Part shown: piece by piece, positions 40,643 to 49,770 of the stretch
Position numbering within the stretch: the first letter of the stretch is position 1
How the letters are laid out: every line of letters starts with the position of its first letter
Origin: an uncultured Oscillospiraceae bacterium
Lineage (GTDB): Bacteria; Bacillota; Clostridia; Oscillospirales; Ruminococcaceae
Reading direction: 5' to 3'
Length of the DNA: 64,000 nt
Assembly: GCA_934513685.1 (NCBI GenBank)
Contig: CAKSWY010000009.1
Coordinates: 1 to 64,000 of the forward strand
Program-made: the position numbers and the translations under genes
The notes under the pieces: generated by a model
Databases searched by the model: none
The model's input: only the letters and a program-made list of their open reading frames with translations
What the model was told of the DNA's origin: nothing

Positions 40643-41476
40643 TCAGGGCGCTGCCTTCTCCCCTGCCCCTCTCATGGCAAGGGCCGCGCTGGCGGGAATG
40701 CGCACTCGATATTCAATAAAGCCGTCCCCGTCCGTGCGGGTGGTCTCGGCGGGCACCCCGGCGTCCACCATCAGGCGCACCGCCCGGTCAATGGTGTTCA
40801 CAAACACCCGCACGTCCCGCACCATAATGCGGCGGCGCGGGCGGCGCTTTTTGGGGGGCGCAGCCAGCAGCCCGGCCACCAGCTCGTCCGCCTGCCGGGC
40901 ATTCAGCCCCTTTGCCGCCATCTGCTCCAGCGCCGGGGTACGGGCCGCCTCCGGCAGGCGCAGCACGGCCCGGGCGTGGCGCTCCGTCAGGCCGTTTGCC
41001 ACCACAAACTTCTGCTGCCCCTCGGTAAGGGCCAGCAGTCGCAGTTTGTTGGCCAGGGTGGGCTGAGCCATGCCCAGGCGGCGGGCGGCCTCCTCCTGGG
41101 TGCAGTCCCACAGGGCGATCATCTCCCGGATGCCCCGCGCCTGCTCAAAGGGGTCCAGGGGCTGGCGCTGCAAATTTTCCACCAGACCCAGCGCCGCCGC
41201 CCCCTGCTCGTCCGCCTCACAGAGCAGCGCCGGGATCACCGCCAGGTTGGCCATGCGGCAGGCACGAAGCCGCCGCTCCCCCGCCACCAGCTGGTAGCGA
41301 TGTTTCGCCAGCCGCTGCACCGTCACCGGCTGAAGCAGCCCATGCTCCAGAATGGACACGGCCAGCCGGGCCAGCTCTTTTTCATCAAAGGTGCGCCGCG
41401 CCTGATGGGGCGACGGTTCGATTTGCTCCACCGGAAGAAGATACACCTTCCCGGCCGTCTTGGGGCGTTCCAGCAT
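40643..41476 (-). CDS. noc: Nucleoid occlusion protein Noc (ParB paralogue)
   Basis: 277 residues from ATG 41476 with AGGAGGG upstream. ParB-like CTP domain: PSPHQARRTFDEKEL, LVAGERRLRACRMA and ENLQRQPLDPFEQARGIREM; helix-turn-helix TQEEAARRLGMAQPTLANKLRL. Noc blocks septum formation over the chromosome. Its own binding site (NBS, related to ATTTCCCGGGAAAT) was not found in this window. Position upstream of parA and next to rsmG is as in Bacillus. It could also be a second ParB. Confidence 0.88.
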   Translation of the reverse strand: MLERPKTAGKVYLLPVEQIEPSPHQARRTFDEKELARLAVSILEHGLLQPVTVQRLAKHRYQLVAGERRLRACRMANLAVIPALLCEADEQGAAALGLVENLQRQPLDPFEQARGIREMIALWDCTQEEAARRLGMAQPTLANKLRLLALTEGQQKFVVANGLTERHARAVLRLPEAARTPALEQMAAKGLNARQADELVAGLLAAPPKKRRPRRRIMVRDVRVFVNTIDRAVRLMVDAGVPAETTRTDGDGFIEYRVRIPASAALAMRGAGEKAAP

Positions 41477-41845
41477 GATGGTTCCCTCCTTTTCGGGCTT
41501 TCCCCGCTCTTCTTGCTTCTTCTTGCTTCTTCCCGCTCTTCTGGCCCGTTGTTTCTGGCCCGTTGACTTTATATCATGCACGGATAGAATGCCTGAGCCG
41601 CGTTTCATCGAAGCCGCCTCAAACGTTCCGTTCTTCACGGCTGTTTCCCGATTTTCCCCTTCCCGGTGCATTTTAGGGGACTTCTCGTGCAAAACCTGCC
41701 CGCAGTTTCGTGTTTCGAGGCGGATTTTCCACCGGATTTTCCGGCGCATTCACTTTTCCACCGGTGCGGGTCTGCGTTTTGTGCAGAAGCCCACCGGTTA
41801 AACTCCACCTTAAAAAGCCGGACAAAAAGCCTACCAAAAAGCAAA

Positions 41846-41889
41846 CTGCCCGCGGTCTGCTTGCTTTAGTACAAGCATACCACGGGCAG
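41846..41889 (-). terminator. Terminator of mnmE-mnmG-rsmG
   Basis: Minus strand CTGCCCGTGGTATGCTTG pairs imperfectly with CAAGCAGACCGCGGGCAG, followed by TTTGCTTTTTGG. The rest of 41477-41936 holds short tandem duplications (13 bp twice near 41510, 14 bp twice near 41540) and no gene. Confidence 0.7.
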
Positions 41890-41936
41890 GGAATATTTAC
41901 CAGAATTTTCCATCGTCGGATTCTGCGCCCAACCGA

Positions 41937-42644
41937 TTATTTCAGCGGGCTTTTGGCAATTTTACCGCCGTTTCTCGGGTAAGCGGCGGGGGTGGCCGAA
42001 ATTTTTTCGCAGATCACCAGCGTGCGGGCGCTGCCGTCCGGCAGGGTGAAGTGCCGCACCTCGGCGGCCTTCCCGCCCAGGCGGGCAATGGCCCCCCTGG
42101 CGGCGGCCAGCTCGGCCTCGCCGTCCGGCCCCTTCATGGCGATCATCCGGCCGCCCACCTTCACCAGCGGCAGGCAGTATTCGCACAGGGTGGGCAGCGC
42201 CGCCACGGCCCGGGCGCTGGCCAGATCGTACCGCTCCCGCCAGGTTTTGCGGGCGGCCTCTTCGGCCCGCTCTTTGGCGAACTCCACCCCGGTAAGCCCC
42301 AGCTGGGCGCAGGCAAACTTCAAAAACTCCACCCGCTTGCCCGTAGGCTCCATGAGGGTCAGGGCCAGCTCCGGGCGGTAGATCTTCGCCACAATGCCGG
42401 GGAAGCCCGCCCCGGTGCCCACGTCCACCAGGCTGCCCGTCACCTCGGGCTGGCTGGCAAACAGCAGGCTGTCCACCAGATGCCGGTCCTCAATGCCCGC
42501 CGGGTCGGTGATGGCGGTCAGGTTCACCTTTTCGTTGTACTCCACCAGAATGCGGGCGTATTCGTCCAGCAGGTCGGCCTGCCCGGGCGTGAGCGGAATG
42601 CCCAGCCCCTGGCATTTTTCAGTCAGTCTGGCCTTGTCGATCAT
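41937..42644 (-). CDS. rsmG: 16S rRNA (guanine-527-N7) methyltransferase
   Basis: 235 residues of the GidB family. SAM-binding motif LVDVGTGAGFPGI (about 72-84), then LMEPTGKRVEFL and ASARAVAALPTL. It methylates G527 of 16S rRNA; loss gives low-level streptomycin resistance. Follows mnmG by 58 bases in a conserved operon. Confidence 0.96.
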   Translation of the reverse strand: MIDKARLTEKCQGLGIPLTPGQADLLDEYARILVEYNEKVNLTAITDPAGIEDRHLVDSLLFASQPEVTGSLVDVGTGAGFPGIVAKIYRPELALTLMEPTGKRVEFLKFACAQLGLTGVEFAKERAEEAARKTWRERYDLASARAVAALPTLCEYCLPLVKVGGRMIAMKGPDGEAELAAARGAIARLGGKAAEVRHFTLPDGSARTLVICEKISATPAAYPRNGGKIAKSPLK

Positions 42645-42702
42645 GGTAGTCCTCCCGGCGCACTGCGCCGAATTTTCATCGTTTTGTCGCGTCTAATTTT
42701 TA

Positions 42703-44574
42703 TCAGCGCCCCAGCTGCCGCAGCGCCAGGCTGAGCACCGCCTCGTCGGCGGGCGAAACGCCGGGAATGCGCCCCGCCTGCCCCAGGTTCCGGGGGCGGA
42801 TGCGGGCCAGCTTCTCCCGCGCTTCCAGCGTCAGGCCCTGCAAAGAGGAATAGTCAAAGTCCTCAGGGATGGCCACGGTCTCCCGGCGCTGCACCTCCCG
42901 AATGGCCCGCTGCTGCCGGGCAATGTAGCCCGCATACTTGATCTCGGTTTCAATGCGCTGGGCCATCATGGGGGTAATCCCCTTGCCCCAGCCGATCACC
43001 TGGGCCACCAGCGCGTAGGTCACGCCCGGGCGGCGCAGCAGCTCGGCGGCGGGGCCGCCGGTGGCGCCCATTTCCACCCCGGCTGCCGCGCACAGGGGGG
43101 CCAGGTCGGCAGCCTTCACGGTGGTGTGTTCCAGCCGCTTCAGTTCGGCGGCCTTCACTTCCATATCCCGCTGGAACACCGCCCAGCGTTCGTCCGTCAC
43201 CAGCCCGTACTCCCGGCCGATGGGGGTGAGGCGCTCGTCGGCGTTGTCCTGCCGCAGGGTCAGCCGGTACTCGCTCCGGCTGGTCATCATCCGGTAGGGG
43301 TCCATGACGCCCTTGGTCACCAGATCGTCCACCAGCGTGCCCAGATAACTGGTGTGCCGGCCCAATACCAGCTGGGTTTTTCCCAGTGCGGCCCGGCCTG
43401 CATTCAGGCCCGCCAGCAGGCCCTGGGCGGCGGCCTCCTCATAGCCGGAGGTGCCGTTGAACTGCCCGGCCCCGTACAGGCCCTGCACCGCCTTGCACTC
43501 CAGCGTGGGGACCAGCGCGGTGGGGTCCACGCAGTCGTACTCAATGGCATAGGCGGGCCGCATGATCTCCAGCCGCTCGAATCCCACGATGGAGTGATAC
43601 ATGGCGTTCTGCACGTCCTCGGGCAGGCTGGAGCTGAGGCCCTGCAGATACATCTCCTCGGTGTCCTCGCCGCAGGGCTCCACAAACACCTGATGCCGGT
43701 CTTTATCGGCAAAGCGCATGACCTTATCCTCAATGCTGGGGCAGTAACGGGGGCCGACGCCCTCGATCAGCCCACCGTACAGAGGGCTTCGGCCGATGTT
43801 CTCCCGGATGATCCGGTGGGTCCCGGGGTTGGTGTAGGCGATGTAGCACTCCACCTTGTTGTGCATGGGGGTGCGGGTCAAAAAGCTGAAGGGCTGCAGC
43901 TGGTCGTCCGGGTCGCCGGGCTGGCGCTGAAGCCGGTCAAAATCAATGCTGCGCCGGTGCACCCGGGCAGGGGTGCCGGTCTTGAAGCGGCGCAGGGGCA
44001 GGCCCGCAGCCCGCAGGCACTCGGTGAGGGCCGTGGCCGCGTGCTGGCCGTCCGGCCCACCGTCGTAATGGGCGCTTCCCACAAAAATGCGGCCGCCCAG
44101 GCTGGTGCCAGTGGCGATCACCACGCATTTCGCCCCATAGTAGCCGTCCAGATTGGTGAACACGCCCCGCACCTTCCCGTCGGCAATGTCCACGCCGGTG
44201 ATCTCCGCCTGATGAATGTACAGGTTCGGGGTCTGCTCCAGCAGGTGCTTCATCACCATGTGGTATCGCTTGCGGTCGGTCTGCACCCGCAGGCTGTGCA
44301 CCGCCGGGCCTTTGCCCCGGTTCAGCATCCGGCTTTGCAGGTAGGTCTCGTCCGCCGCGCGGCCCATCAGGCCGCCCAGTGCGTCCAGCTCCCGCACCAG
44401 ATGGCCCTTGGCGGTGCCGCCGATGGAGGGGTTGCAGGGCATATTGCCGATAAAATCCAGGCTGATGGTAAACACCGCGGTGCGCGCCCCCAGCATGGCG
44501 GCGGCGTGGGCGGCCTCAATGCCCGCGTGGCCCGCGCCCACCACAATTACGTCATAGTCATCCAGATGGTTCAT
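42703..44574 (-). CDS. mnmG: tRNA uridine-5-carboxymethylaminomethyl modification enzyme MnmG (GidA)
   Basis: 623 residues. FAD-binding VIVVGAGHAGIEAAHA (9-24), and GNMPCNPSIGGTAKGHLVRELDALGG carrying the catalytic cysteine region near residue 47 are present, as is the helical C-terminal domain. It works as a complex with MnmE on U34 of several tRNAs. It is 84 bases after mnmE, in the standard mnmE-mnmG-rsmG order. Confidence 0.97.
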   Translation of the reverse strand: MNHLDDYDVIVVGAGHAGIEAAHAAAMLGARTAVFTISLDFIGNMPCNPSIGGTAKGHLVRELDALGGLMGRAADETYLQSRMLNRGKGPAVHSLRVQTDRKRYHMVMKHLLEQTPNLYIHQAEITGVDIADGKVRGVFTNLDGYYGAKCVVIATGTSLGGRIFVGSAHYDGGPDGQHAATALTECLRAAGLPLRRFKTGTPARVHRRSIDFDRLQRQPGDPDDQLQPFSFLTRTPMHNKVECYIAYTNPGTHRIIRENIGRSPLYGGLIEGVGPRYCPSIEDKVMRFADKDRHQVFVEPCGEDTEEMYLQGLSSSLPEDVQNAMYHSIVGFERLEIMRPAYAIEYDCVDPTALVPTLECKAVQGLYGAGQFNGTSGYEEAAAQGLLAGLNAGRAALGKTQLVLGRHTSYLGTLVDDLVTKGVMDPYRMMTSRSEYRLTLRQDNADERLTPIGREYGLVTDERWAVFQRDMEVKAAELKRLEHTTVKAADLAPLCAAAGVEMGATGGPAAELLRRPGVTYALVAQVIGWGKGITPMMAQRIETEIKYAGYIARQQRAIREVQRRETVAIPEDFDYSSLQGLTLEAREKLARIRPRNLGQAGRIPGVSPADEAVLSLALRQLGR

Positions 44575-44658
44575 GTTCCCGTCCTATCGCTTCGGGGTCC
44601 TATGCCCCGTGTTCTTTTCAAGCCGTTTTATGCCCGTTTTATGCCGTGCCCGTGGGTG

Positions 44659-46044
44659 TTACTTGCCCACACAGAAACGGCTGAACACCTGGTCGATCAC
44701 CGCTTCGCCGGCGTCCTCGCCGGTCAGGCGGCACAGCGCCTCCAGCGCATCGTCCAGGCAGACGCCCACCGCGTCCAGGTCAAAGCCGTTGGCCCGGGCC
44801 TGCCTTGCCCCGGCCAGCGCGTCCCGCGCGGCCACGGCGGCGGCCAGCTGGCGCTGGCTGCACAGGGCCCCGGCGTTCGGGTCCAGCCCGGCGGTGCCCA
44901 TGAGGGAGTCCACCGCCTGGGCCAGCGTGTCCCGGGCGGCCGGCTCGGTGGCCGAAAGCGTCACCACCCGGTCAAAGCAGCCCTCCAACAGGGTCTGGTC
45001 AAACACGCCGGGGTGGGCGGTCAGGTCCTCCTTGTTCAGCACCGCAATGGCCCGGCGGCCCTTGCAGCGGGCGGCCAGTGCCCTGTCCTCTGCCGTAGCG
45101 GGGGCCGAGCCGTCGAACACCGCCAGAATCAGCCCGGCCTCCTCAAATTTCTGGTTGCTTCGGCGGATGCCCTCGGCCTCCACTAGGTCGTCGGTTTCCC
45201 GCAGGCCCGCGGTGTCCCACAGGTTCAGGGGGGTCTGCCCCAGCATCACGGCCTGCTCCACCAGGTCCCGCGTGGTGCCCGCCACGGGGGTCACGATGGC
45301 CCGCTCAAAGCCCGCCAGCAGGTTCAGCAGCGTGCTTTTGCCCACATTGGGCCGGCCGATGATGGCGGTGTCCACTCCATGGCGCAGCACCGCCCCGGCC
45401 CCGTAGCCGTCGATCAGCTGCTGCAGCCGCTCCTCGGCACCGGCCAGGGCAGCGTCCAGCCGGGCAGGCTCCAGTTCCGGCACGTCCTCTTCGGGGAAGT
45501 CCACCCAGGCGGCCAGATGGCTGGCCAGCTCGGTCAGGTCGGCCTGAATGGCCCCGATGCGCCCGGCCAGCGCGCCGCCCAGCTGGGCCGCCGCCAGGGC
45601 CGCCCCCTGCCGCCCGGCCGCCCCGATGATCTCCATCACGGCCTCGGCCTGGGTCAGGCTCATGCGGCCATTTTCCAGCGCGCGGCGGGTAAACTCGCCC
45701 GGCCCGGCCGGGGCGGCCCCGGCCTTCAGGCAGGCCTGCACCAGCCCGTCCGCCATGGCCCGCCCGCCGTGGCAGGAAAGCTCCACCACGTCCTCGCCGG
45801 TGTAGCTGTGGGGGGCGCGGTAAAACAGGGCCACCACCTCGTCCATGCGCTGGCCGTCCAGCAGATAATGGCCGAACAGGGCCGTGTAGCCCTTTGCCTC
45901 GGCCACCTTTTTGGCGGGGTTGGCGGGCTGGAACACCCGCTCGGCCACCGGGTACGCCGCCGGGCCGGACAGGCGCACCACCGCAATGCCGCCCTCACCG
46001 GGCGGGGTGGCCAGCGCACAGATGGTTCGGTTCAAATCCAGCAT
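44659..46044 (-). CDS. mnmE: tRNA modification GTPase MnmE (TrmE)
   Basis: 461 residues from ATG 46044 (GGGGGAAG upstream). N-terminal folate-binding domain (TICALATPPGEGGIAVVRLSG, YTGEDVVELSCHGG), inserted Ras-like GTPase with GRPNVGKST (about 233), DTAGLRETDDLVEAEG and NKEDL, and the C-terminal catalytic Cys in FCVGK. All family landmarks are intact. It uses folate and GTP with MnmG to make cmnm5U34. Confidence 0.97.
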   Translation of the reverse strand: MLDLNRTICALATPPGEGGIAVVRLSGPAAYPVAERVFQPANPAKKVAEAKGYTALFGHYLLDGQRMDEVVALFYRAPHSYTGEDVVELSCHGGRAMADGLVQACLKAGAAPAGPGEFTRRALENGRMSLTQAEAVMEIIGAAGRQGAALAAAQLGGALAGRIGAIQADLTELASHLAAWVDFPEEDVPELEPARLDAALAGAEERLQQLIDGYGAGAVLRHGVDTAIIGRPNVGKSTLLNLLAGFERAIVTPVAGTTRDLVEQAVMLGQTPLNLWDTAGLRETDDLVEAEGIRRSNQKFEEAGLILAVFDGSAPATAEDRALAARCKGRRAIAVLNKEDLTAHPGVFDQTLLEGCFDRVVTLSATEPAARDTLAQAVDSLMGTAGLDPNAGALCSQRQLAAAVAARDALAGARQARANGFDLDAVGVCLDDALEALCRLTGEDAGEAVIDQVFSRFCVGK

Positions 46045-46167
46045 AGCAGCTTCCCCCATTCTGCCGCCGCCCACCGGCGCGCGGCGCAAAAACCTCAAAA
46101 TCCCAAATCAGATACATTGTAACACAGGGCCGCCCAAAAGAAAAGCAGGCACCGCAGGGCTGCGCAC

Positions 46168-46217
46168 GCAAAAAGCCGCCGCCCCTGGTTTGCACCAAAG
46201 GGGCGGCGGCTTTTTTC
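46168..46217. terminator. Terminator between jag and mnmE
   Basis: AAAAAGCCGCCGCCCCT and AGGGGCGGCGGCTTTTTT (46199-46216) around a 12-base loop. It ends transcription from yidC-jag and separates it from mnmE. Confidence 0.88.
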
Positions 46218-46261
46218 ATAATGCAGACATTCGACCGTTCCGAACGCTTTCGGAAAGCTTC

Positions 46262-47350
46262 TTACAGCTCGATCTTGCCGAACAGCTCGAAATCGGCGGC
46301 GTCGTTGATGCGCTCAGTGCGCACCGGGGCCTGCGGCGCAGCCTCGGGGCTGCGGGGCCGGTCGGCGAATTCCCGGGCGGGCACGCTGGAGGGCCGGGGG
46401 CCGCGGCGGCTGCCGTCACGGCCGGGGCGGCCATCGCGGCGGGGCGGGCGGCCGCCCTTGCCGGCGGGCCGGCCACCCTTGCGGGGGGCGCGCTCCGGCT
46501 TGGCGTTGGGGCCGGTGGAGTAGATCACCACGCGGCGGTCACTGCCCTCGCCGCGGCTCTCGCTGCGCAGGCCTTCCATCTTGCCAATGGCGCTGTGGAT
46601 CAGCCGGCGCTCGTAGGGGTTCATCGGCTCCATGGCGAAGGGGCGGCCGGTCTTGGCCACCTTGGCGCCGATGCGCCGGGCCAGGGCCTCCAGGTCGCTC
46701 TCCCGCTTGTTGCGGTAGCCGGCCACATCCAGCCCCAGCTTCAGGTAGTCGCCCTTCTGGCGGTTGGCCACCAGGCTGGCCAGGTAAGACAGGCTCTCCA
46801 TGGTCTCGCCGCGGCGGCCGATGAGGGCGCCCACGTTCTCGCCTTCCACCTTCAGGATGGTGGCCTCGCCCTTCTGCACGGCAGCAAAGGTGACCTGGGT
46901 CACGCCCATGGCGGCGAACACCTCGGTCAGGTACGCCACCGCGGCAGACAGGCGCGGGTCGTTCTCAATGTCCAGCGGCACTTCGGTCTCTTCGTCGGCC
47001 TCGGCGGCTTCCTCGGCCGGGGCCTGCTCGGGGGCAGCGGCCTCCTCCTGCACGGGGGCAGCCGGTTCCGGCTGGGGGGCCGGGGCCTCCTCCACCGGTG
47101 CGGGGGCCGGGGCGGCCTCTTCCACAGCCGGGGCGACCTCCTGCACAGGGGCGGTTTCGGGGGCGGCGGGGGTCTCTTCCTCCTCCACCATCACCTCCAC
47201 CCGCGCGGGCACCGACTTAAACAGCTTGCGCACGGGCATTTCCAGCACCTGATAGGTCACATTCAGGTCATCGCGGCTCACGCCCAGCTGGGTGCAGGCC
47301 GCTTCCACCGCTTCATCCACGGTTTTTCCGGTCATGACGATACGACGCAT
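46262..47350 (-). CDS. khpB: RNA-binding protein Jag/KhpB
   Basis: 362 residues, long for the family (about 200-260). Jag_N at 1-45, then about 75 residues of Ala/Pro/Glu-rich linker (PAAPETAPVQEVAP...), a KH domain with GALIGRRGETMESL, an R3H domain with MNPYERRLIHSAI, and a basic Gly/Arg tail (GRPAGKGGRPPRRDGRPGRD) like RGG motifs. It binds RNA with KhpA and influences cell division. It follows yidC by 15 bases. Confidence 0.94.
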   Translation of the reverse strand: MRRIVMTGKTVDEAVEAACTQLGVSRDDLNVTYQVLEMPVRKLFKSVPARVEVMVEEEETPAAPETAPVQEVAPAVEEAAPAPAPVEEAPAPQPEPAAPVQEEAAAPEQAPAEEAAEADEETEVPLDIENDPRLSAAVAYLTEVFAAMGVTQVTFAAVQKGEATILKVEGENVGALIGRRGETMESLSYLASLVANRQKGDYLKLGLDVAGYRNKRESDLEALARRIGAKVAKTGRPFAMEPMNPYERRLIHSAIGKMEGLRSESRGEGSDRRVVIYSTGPNAKPERAPRKGGRPAGKGGRPPRRDGRPGRDGSRRGPRPSSVPAREFADRPRSPEAAPQAPVRTERINDAADFELFGKIEL

Positions 47351-47365
47351 AAGGTTTTACCTCCC

Positions 47366-48388
47366 TCAGGACAGCCGCTCAGTGCGCTCGTCCTTGTACT
47401 TTTCAGCATCCTGGGCACGGGCGGCTTCCAGCCGCAGGCGGGCCAGCTCCTGCTCGCTCACCTCTTTGGTGGTGGCCTTGCCGTCCTTATCCTTCACAGT
47501 TACCTGCTTCTTGCGCTTCTTTTCCTTGCGCTTGGCTTCCATCTCGGCCTTGTACTGTTCCTTCATCTTCTCGGGGTCGTAGATCTTCTTGGCGATGATG
47601 CTGCTCACAACGCCCAGCAGGTTGGAAACGGTGTAGTACAGCGAGAAGCCCACAGGCAGGGTGAAGCTGATCCACACGAACATCAGGCTCATCATCCAGG
47701 GCATATACTTCATGCTGCCGGTCATTTCCTGGCCGCTCATCTTCATGGTGACCAGGTTCATCAGCAGCATGCTCAGCAGGCTGAGGATGGGCAGGATCAG
47801 CAGCGCGTTGAAGGCCAGCTGGGGGGTGGCGCACAGGTCAATGCCCAGGAAATCCATATGGAAGCCCTGAATGGCCGTGATCTGGTCGGTGGTCAGGCTG
47901 GTGAACCGGGCGGCGGCATCGCTGACGCTCATGCCCTTGATGGTCTGGATCAGCAGCACCTGGCCGCGGTAATCGCGGGCGGCCATGCCCAGCAGGGAAA
48001 CCGCCTCACTCAGCGCATCGCTGCCGATCATCAGCACGTACTGCAGCGGCCGGTACACCAGTTCGATCACGCCGAACATGATCAGCAGGTTCAGAGCCAT
48101 GGGGGCACAGCCGGCCGTGGGGCTGAAGCCGTACTCCTCCTGCAGCTTCATCATTTCTTCCTGGGCGCGTTCCTGATCCTTGGCATACTTCTTCTGGATC
48201 TCCTGGATCATGGGGTTGAACACGCTCATTTTCGCGGTGCTCTTCTGCTGGTGGATGGTCAGGGGCAGCAGGCACACCTTAACCAGCGCCGTGAAGAGGA
48301 TGATGGCCACGCCGTAGTTCTGCACCGCGCCGTAGATGGCACGCATGACATATCCCAGCGGCACCGCCAGAAAACCAATAATTCCCAT
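47366..48388 (-). CDS. yidC: Membrane protein insertase YidC/OxaA
   Basis: 340 residues from ATG 48388, chosen because GGAAGGA is 6 bases upstream; an earlier ATG (48403) is possible. Five helices in YidC order: YGVAIILFTALVKVCLLPLTIHQQKSTAKM (with the conserved Arg position replaced by Lys in the hydrophilic groove), ALNLLIMFGVIELVYRPLQ, then LPVGFSLYYTVSNLLGVV. Unlike SpoIIIJ/YidC of Bacillus, no lipoprotein signal is present. C-tail strongly basic (KRKEKKRKKQ), for ribosome binding. Confidence 0.94.
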   Translation of the reverse strand: MGIIGFLAVPLGYVMRAIYGAVQNYGVAIILFTALVKVCLLPLTIHQQKSTAKMSVFNPMIQEIQKKYAKDQERAQEEMMKLQEEYGFSPTAGCAPMALNLLIMFGVIELVYRPLQYVLMIGSDALSEAVSLLGMAARDYRGQVLLIQTIKGMSVSDAAARFTSLTTDQITAIQGFHMDFLGIDLCATPQLAFNALLILPILSLLSMLLMNLVTMKMSGQEMTGSMKYMPWMMSLMFVWISFTLPVGFSLYYTVSNLLGVVSSIIAKKIYDPEKMKEQYKAEMEAKRKEKKRKKQVTVKDKDGKATTKEVSEQELARLRLEAARAQDAEKYKDERTERLS

Positions 48389-48514
48389 TGCAAATCCTTC
48401 CATTCTGCCCCGCCTGCGCCTGGGGCTTGTATTATAATCGTAGGACTCTTCCAGCGCAGGCGGAAAAGTCACAAGGTGACAAAAGAATAAAAATAAGGAG
48501 GAGCGCGCCCCGCC

Positions 48515-48754
48515 TCAGTTGTGCCACTGGCCCTTGGGGGGCACCGGGTCAAACCCGTGCCCGCCCCAGGGGTTGCAGCGCAGAATGCGCCACAGCGCCA
48601 GCAGCCCGCCCTTCAGCACCCCATGCACCGTGATGGCCTCAATGGCGTACTGGCTGCAGGTGGGCAGAAAGCGGCAGTTGTGCCCCAAACAGGGCGAGAT
48701 GAACTTCTGGTACAGGCGGATGGGCGCGCACACCAGGCGGCGAACCCACTTCAT
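48515..48754 (-). CDS. yidD: Membrane protein insertion efficiency factor YidD
   Basis: 79 residues matching the family throughout: MKWVRRLVCAPIRLYQKFIS, CRFLPTCSQYAIEAITVHG and RILRCNPWGGHGFDPVP. An amphipathic inner-face protein that aids YidC. The ATG overlaps the rnpA stop by 4 bases (ATGA), as in many genomes. Confidence 0.97.
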   Translation of the reverse strand: MKWVRRLVCAPIRLYQKFISPCLGHNCRFLPTCSQYAIEAITVHGVLKGGLLALWRILRCNPWGGHGFDPVPPKGQWHN

Positions 48755-49101
48755 GCCTTCGGTGCCTCACCGCCGGGCAGCCCGGCCTGGGCCAGCAGGC
48801 GCACCACAGTCTGCTCCAGTTTGGTGCTCTTCACCCGGGCGGTGGCGGCCCGCGCCACAAAAATCAGGTCGTACCCGCCCACATCGTAGGGCAGGTGGGC
48901 CGCAACGGCCGCCCGCATCACCCGGCGCGCCCGGTTGCGCTGCACCGCATGGCCCACCTTTTTGGTGGCGGTAAAGCCCACCCGGGTGCGGCCCAGCCGG
49001 TTTTTGCACACATACAGCACCAGCTTGGGCGCCACATAGCTTTTGCCCCGACGGTAAACCCGGGCGTATTCAATGTTGCGGCAGATGGGCCGATAGCGCA
49101 T
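48751..49101 (-). CDS. rnpA: Ribonuclease P protein component
   Basis: 116 residues from ATG 49101 (AAAGGAGG upstream); the open frame begins earlier without an RBS. RnpA features: RVYRRGKSYVAPKLVLYV, and the RNR motif in KKVGHAVQRNRARRVMRAA. It pairs with RnpB RNA to trim tRNA 5' ends. Terminator-like stem between it and rpmH. Confidence 0.96.
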   Translation of the reverse strand: MRYRPICRNIEYARVYRRGKSYVAPKLVLYVCKNRLGRTRVGFTATKKVGHAVQRNRARRVMRAAVAAHLPYDVGGYDLIFVARAATARVKSTKLEQTVVRLLAQAGLPGGEAPKA

Positions 49102-49142
49102 GGATGAAGGCCTCCTTTGGCATGAAAAAGTGCGTATATTGA

Positions 49143-49184
49143 AAAAGAAGGCCACAGATACAGCGATCAGTGGCCTTTTTTTCA
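49143..49184 (-). terminator. Attenuator-like terminator between rpmH and rnpA
   Basis: Minus strand AAAAAGGCCAC, a 14-base loop, GTGGCCTTCTTTTTC. It would let L34 be made in excess over RnpA. Confidence 0.75.
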
Positions 49185-49202
49185 AAGAATTGAACTGCCG
49201 AC

Positions 49203-49337
49203 TCAGGCGGCCAGCTTAGCGCGGCCCTTGGCACGGCGGGCGTTGATGACCTTGCGGCCATTCTTGGATGCCATGCGCTTCAAAAAGCCATGCACGCCGG
49301 AACGCTGACGCTTCTTGGGCTGATAGGTTCTCTTCAT
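49203..49337 (-). CDS. rpmH: 50S ribosomal protein L34
   Basis: 44 residues, too short for most ORF scans: MKRTYQPKKRQRSGVHGFLK... ends ...RAKGRAKLAA. Strongly basic and full length. GGAGG lies 8 bases upstream of ATG. Read leftward from the origin, divergent from dnaA. Confidence 0.98.
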   Translation of the reverse strand: MKRTYQPKKRQRSGVHGFLKRMASKNGRKVINARRAKGRAKLAA

Positions 49338-49431
49338 CGCTCGATCCTCCATTGTACTACCCGCAGAACGCGGGCCAAATTTAACGTGCAGGCCGACAGG
49401 TAAACAGATACACAGAGCCTTGCAGATTAAA

Positions 49432-49461
49432 ATTATATCTCACACGGGGGCGCCATGTCAA
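49432..49461 (-). promoter_or_regulatory. Promoter of rpmH-rnpA-yidD(-yidC)
   Basis: Minus strand TTGACA (49456-49461), 18 bases, TATAAT (49432-49437); both hexamers are perfect. Confidence 0.85.
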
Positions 49462-49706
49462 CACCTGCGGCGAAATTTTGCGAATTTTTTGTCCGCCGTG
49501 CGGCAGTTTCCGGGCAGTTTTGCCCGGTTCTCCTCGCCCCGGCTTCGGCCGGCGGGCGGTGCAGCTTGCCGCCCGGGCCGGCAGCGGGGCGGCAAAGGGG
49601 CGCCGGCCCCGCGCCCGGTGTGGAAAGTTTTAACCAAGCCTGTGCTTCGTCTGCAAGGCCCGTTTTGGCCGTTTTTAAGGGTGCTTTAATCAAAAATGTC
49701 TCCACG

Positions 49707-49730
49707 CCTATATAATACCTAATATATAGG
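49707..49730. promoter_or_regulatory. AT-rich perfect inverted repeat upstream of dnaA
   Basis: CCTATATA (49707-49714), loop atacctaa, TATATAGG (49723-49730), 12 bases before the dnaA -35. It could be an operator or a melting element. The rest of 49780-50093 is GC-rich leader without recognised features. Confidence 0.55.
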
Positions 49731-49741
49731 CACACAGGCGG

Positions 49742-49770
49742 TTGTAACGCGGCCAAAAATGTGCTATACT
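49742..49770 (+). promoter_or_regulatory. Promoter of dnaA
   Basis: TTGTAA (49742-49747), 17 bases, TATACT (49765-49770). It gives an unusually long (about 320-base) leader. Confidence 0.7.

Noticed and set aside
41500..41580. Short tandem duplications upstream of noc
   Set aside because: Only two copies each of 13 and 14 bases; could arise by slippage and gives no clear function.
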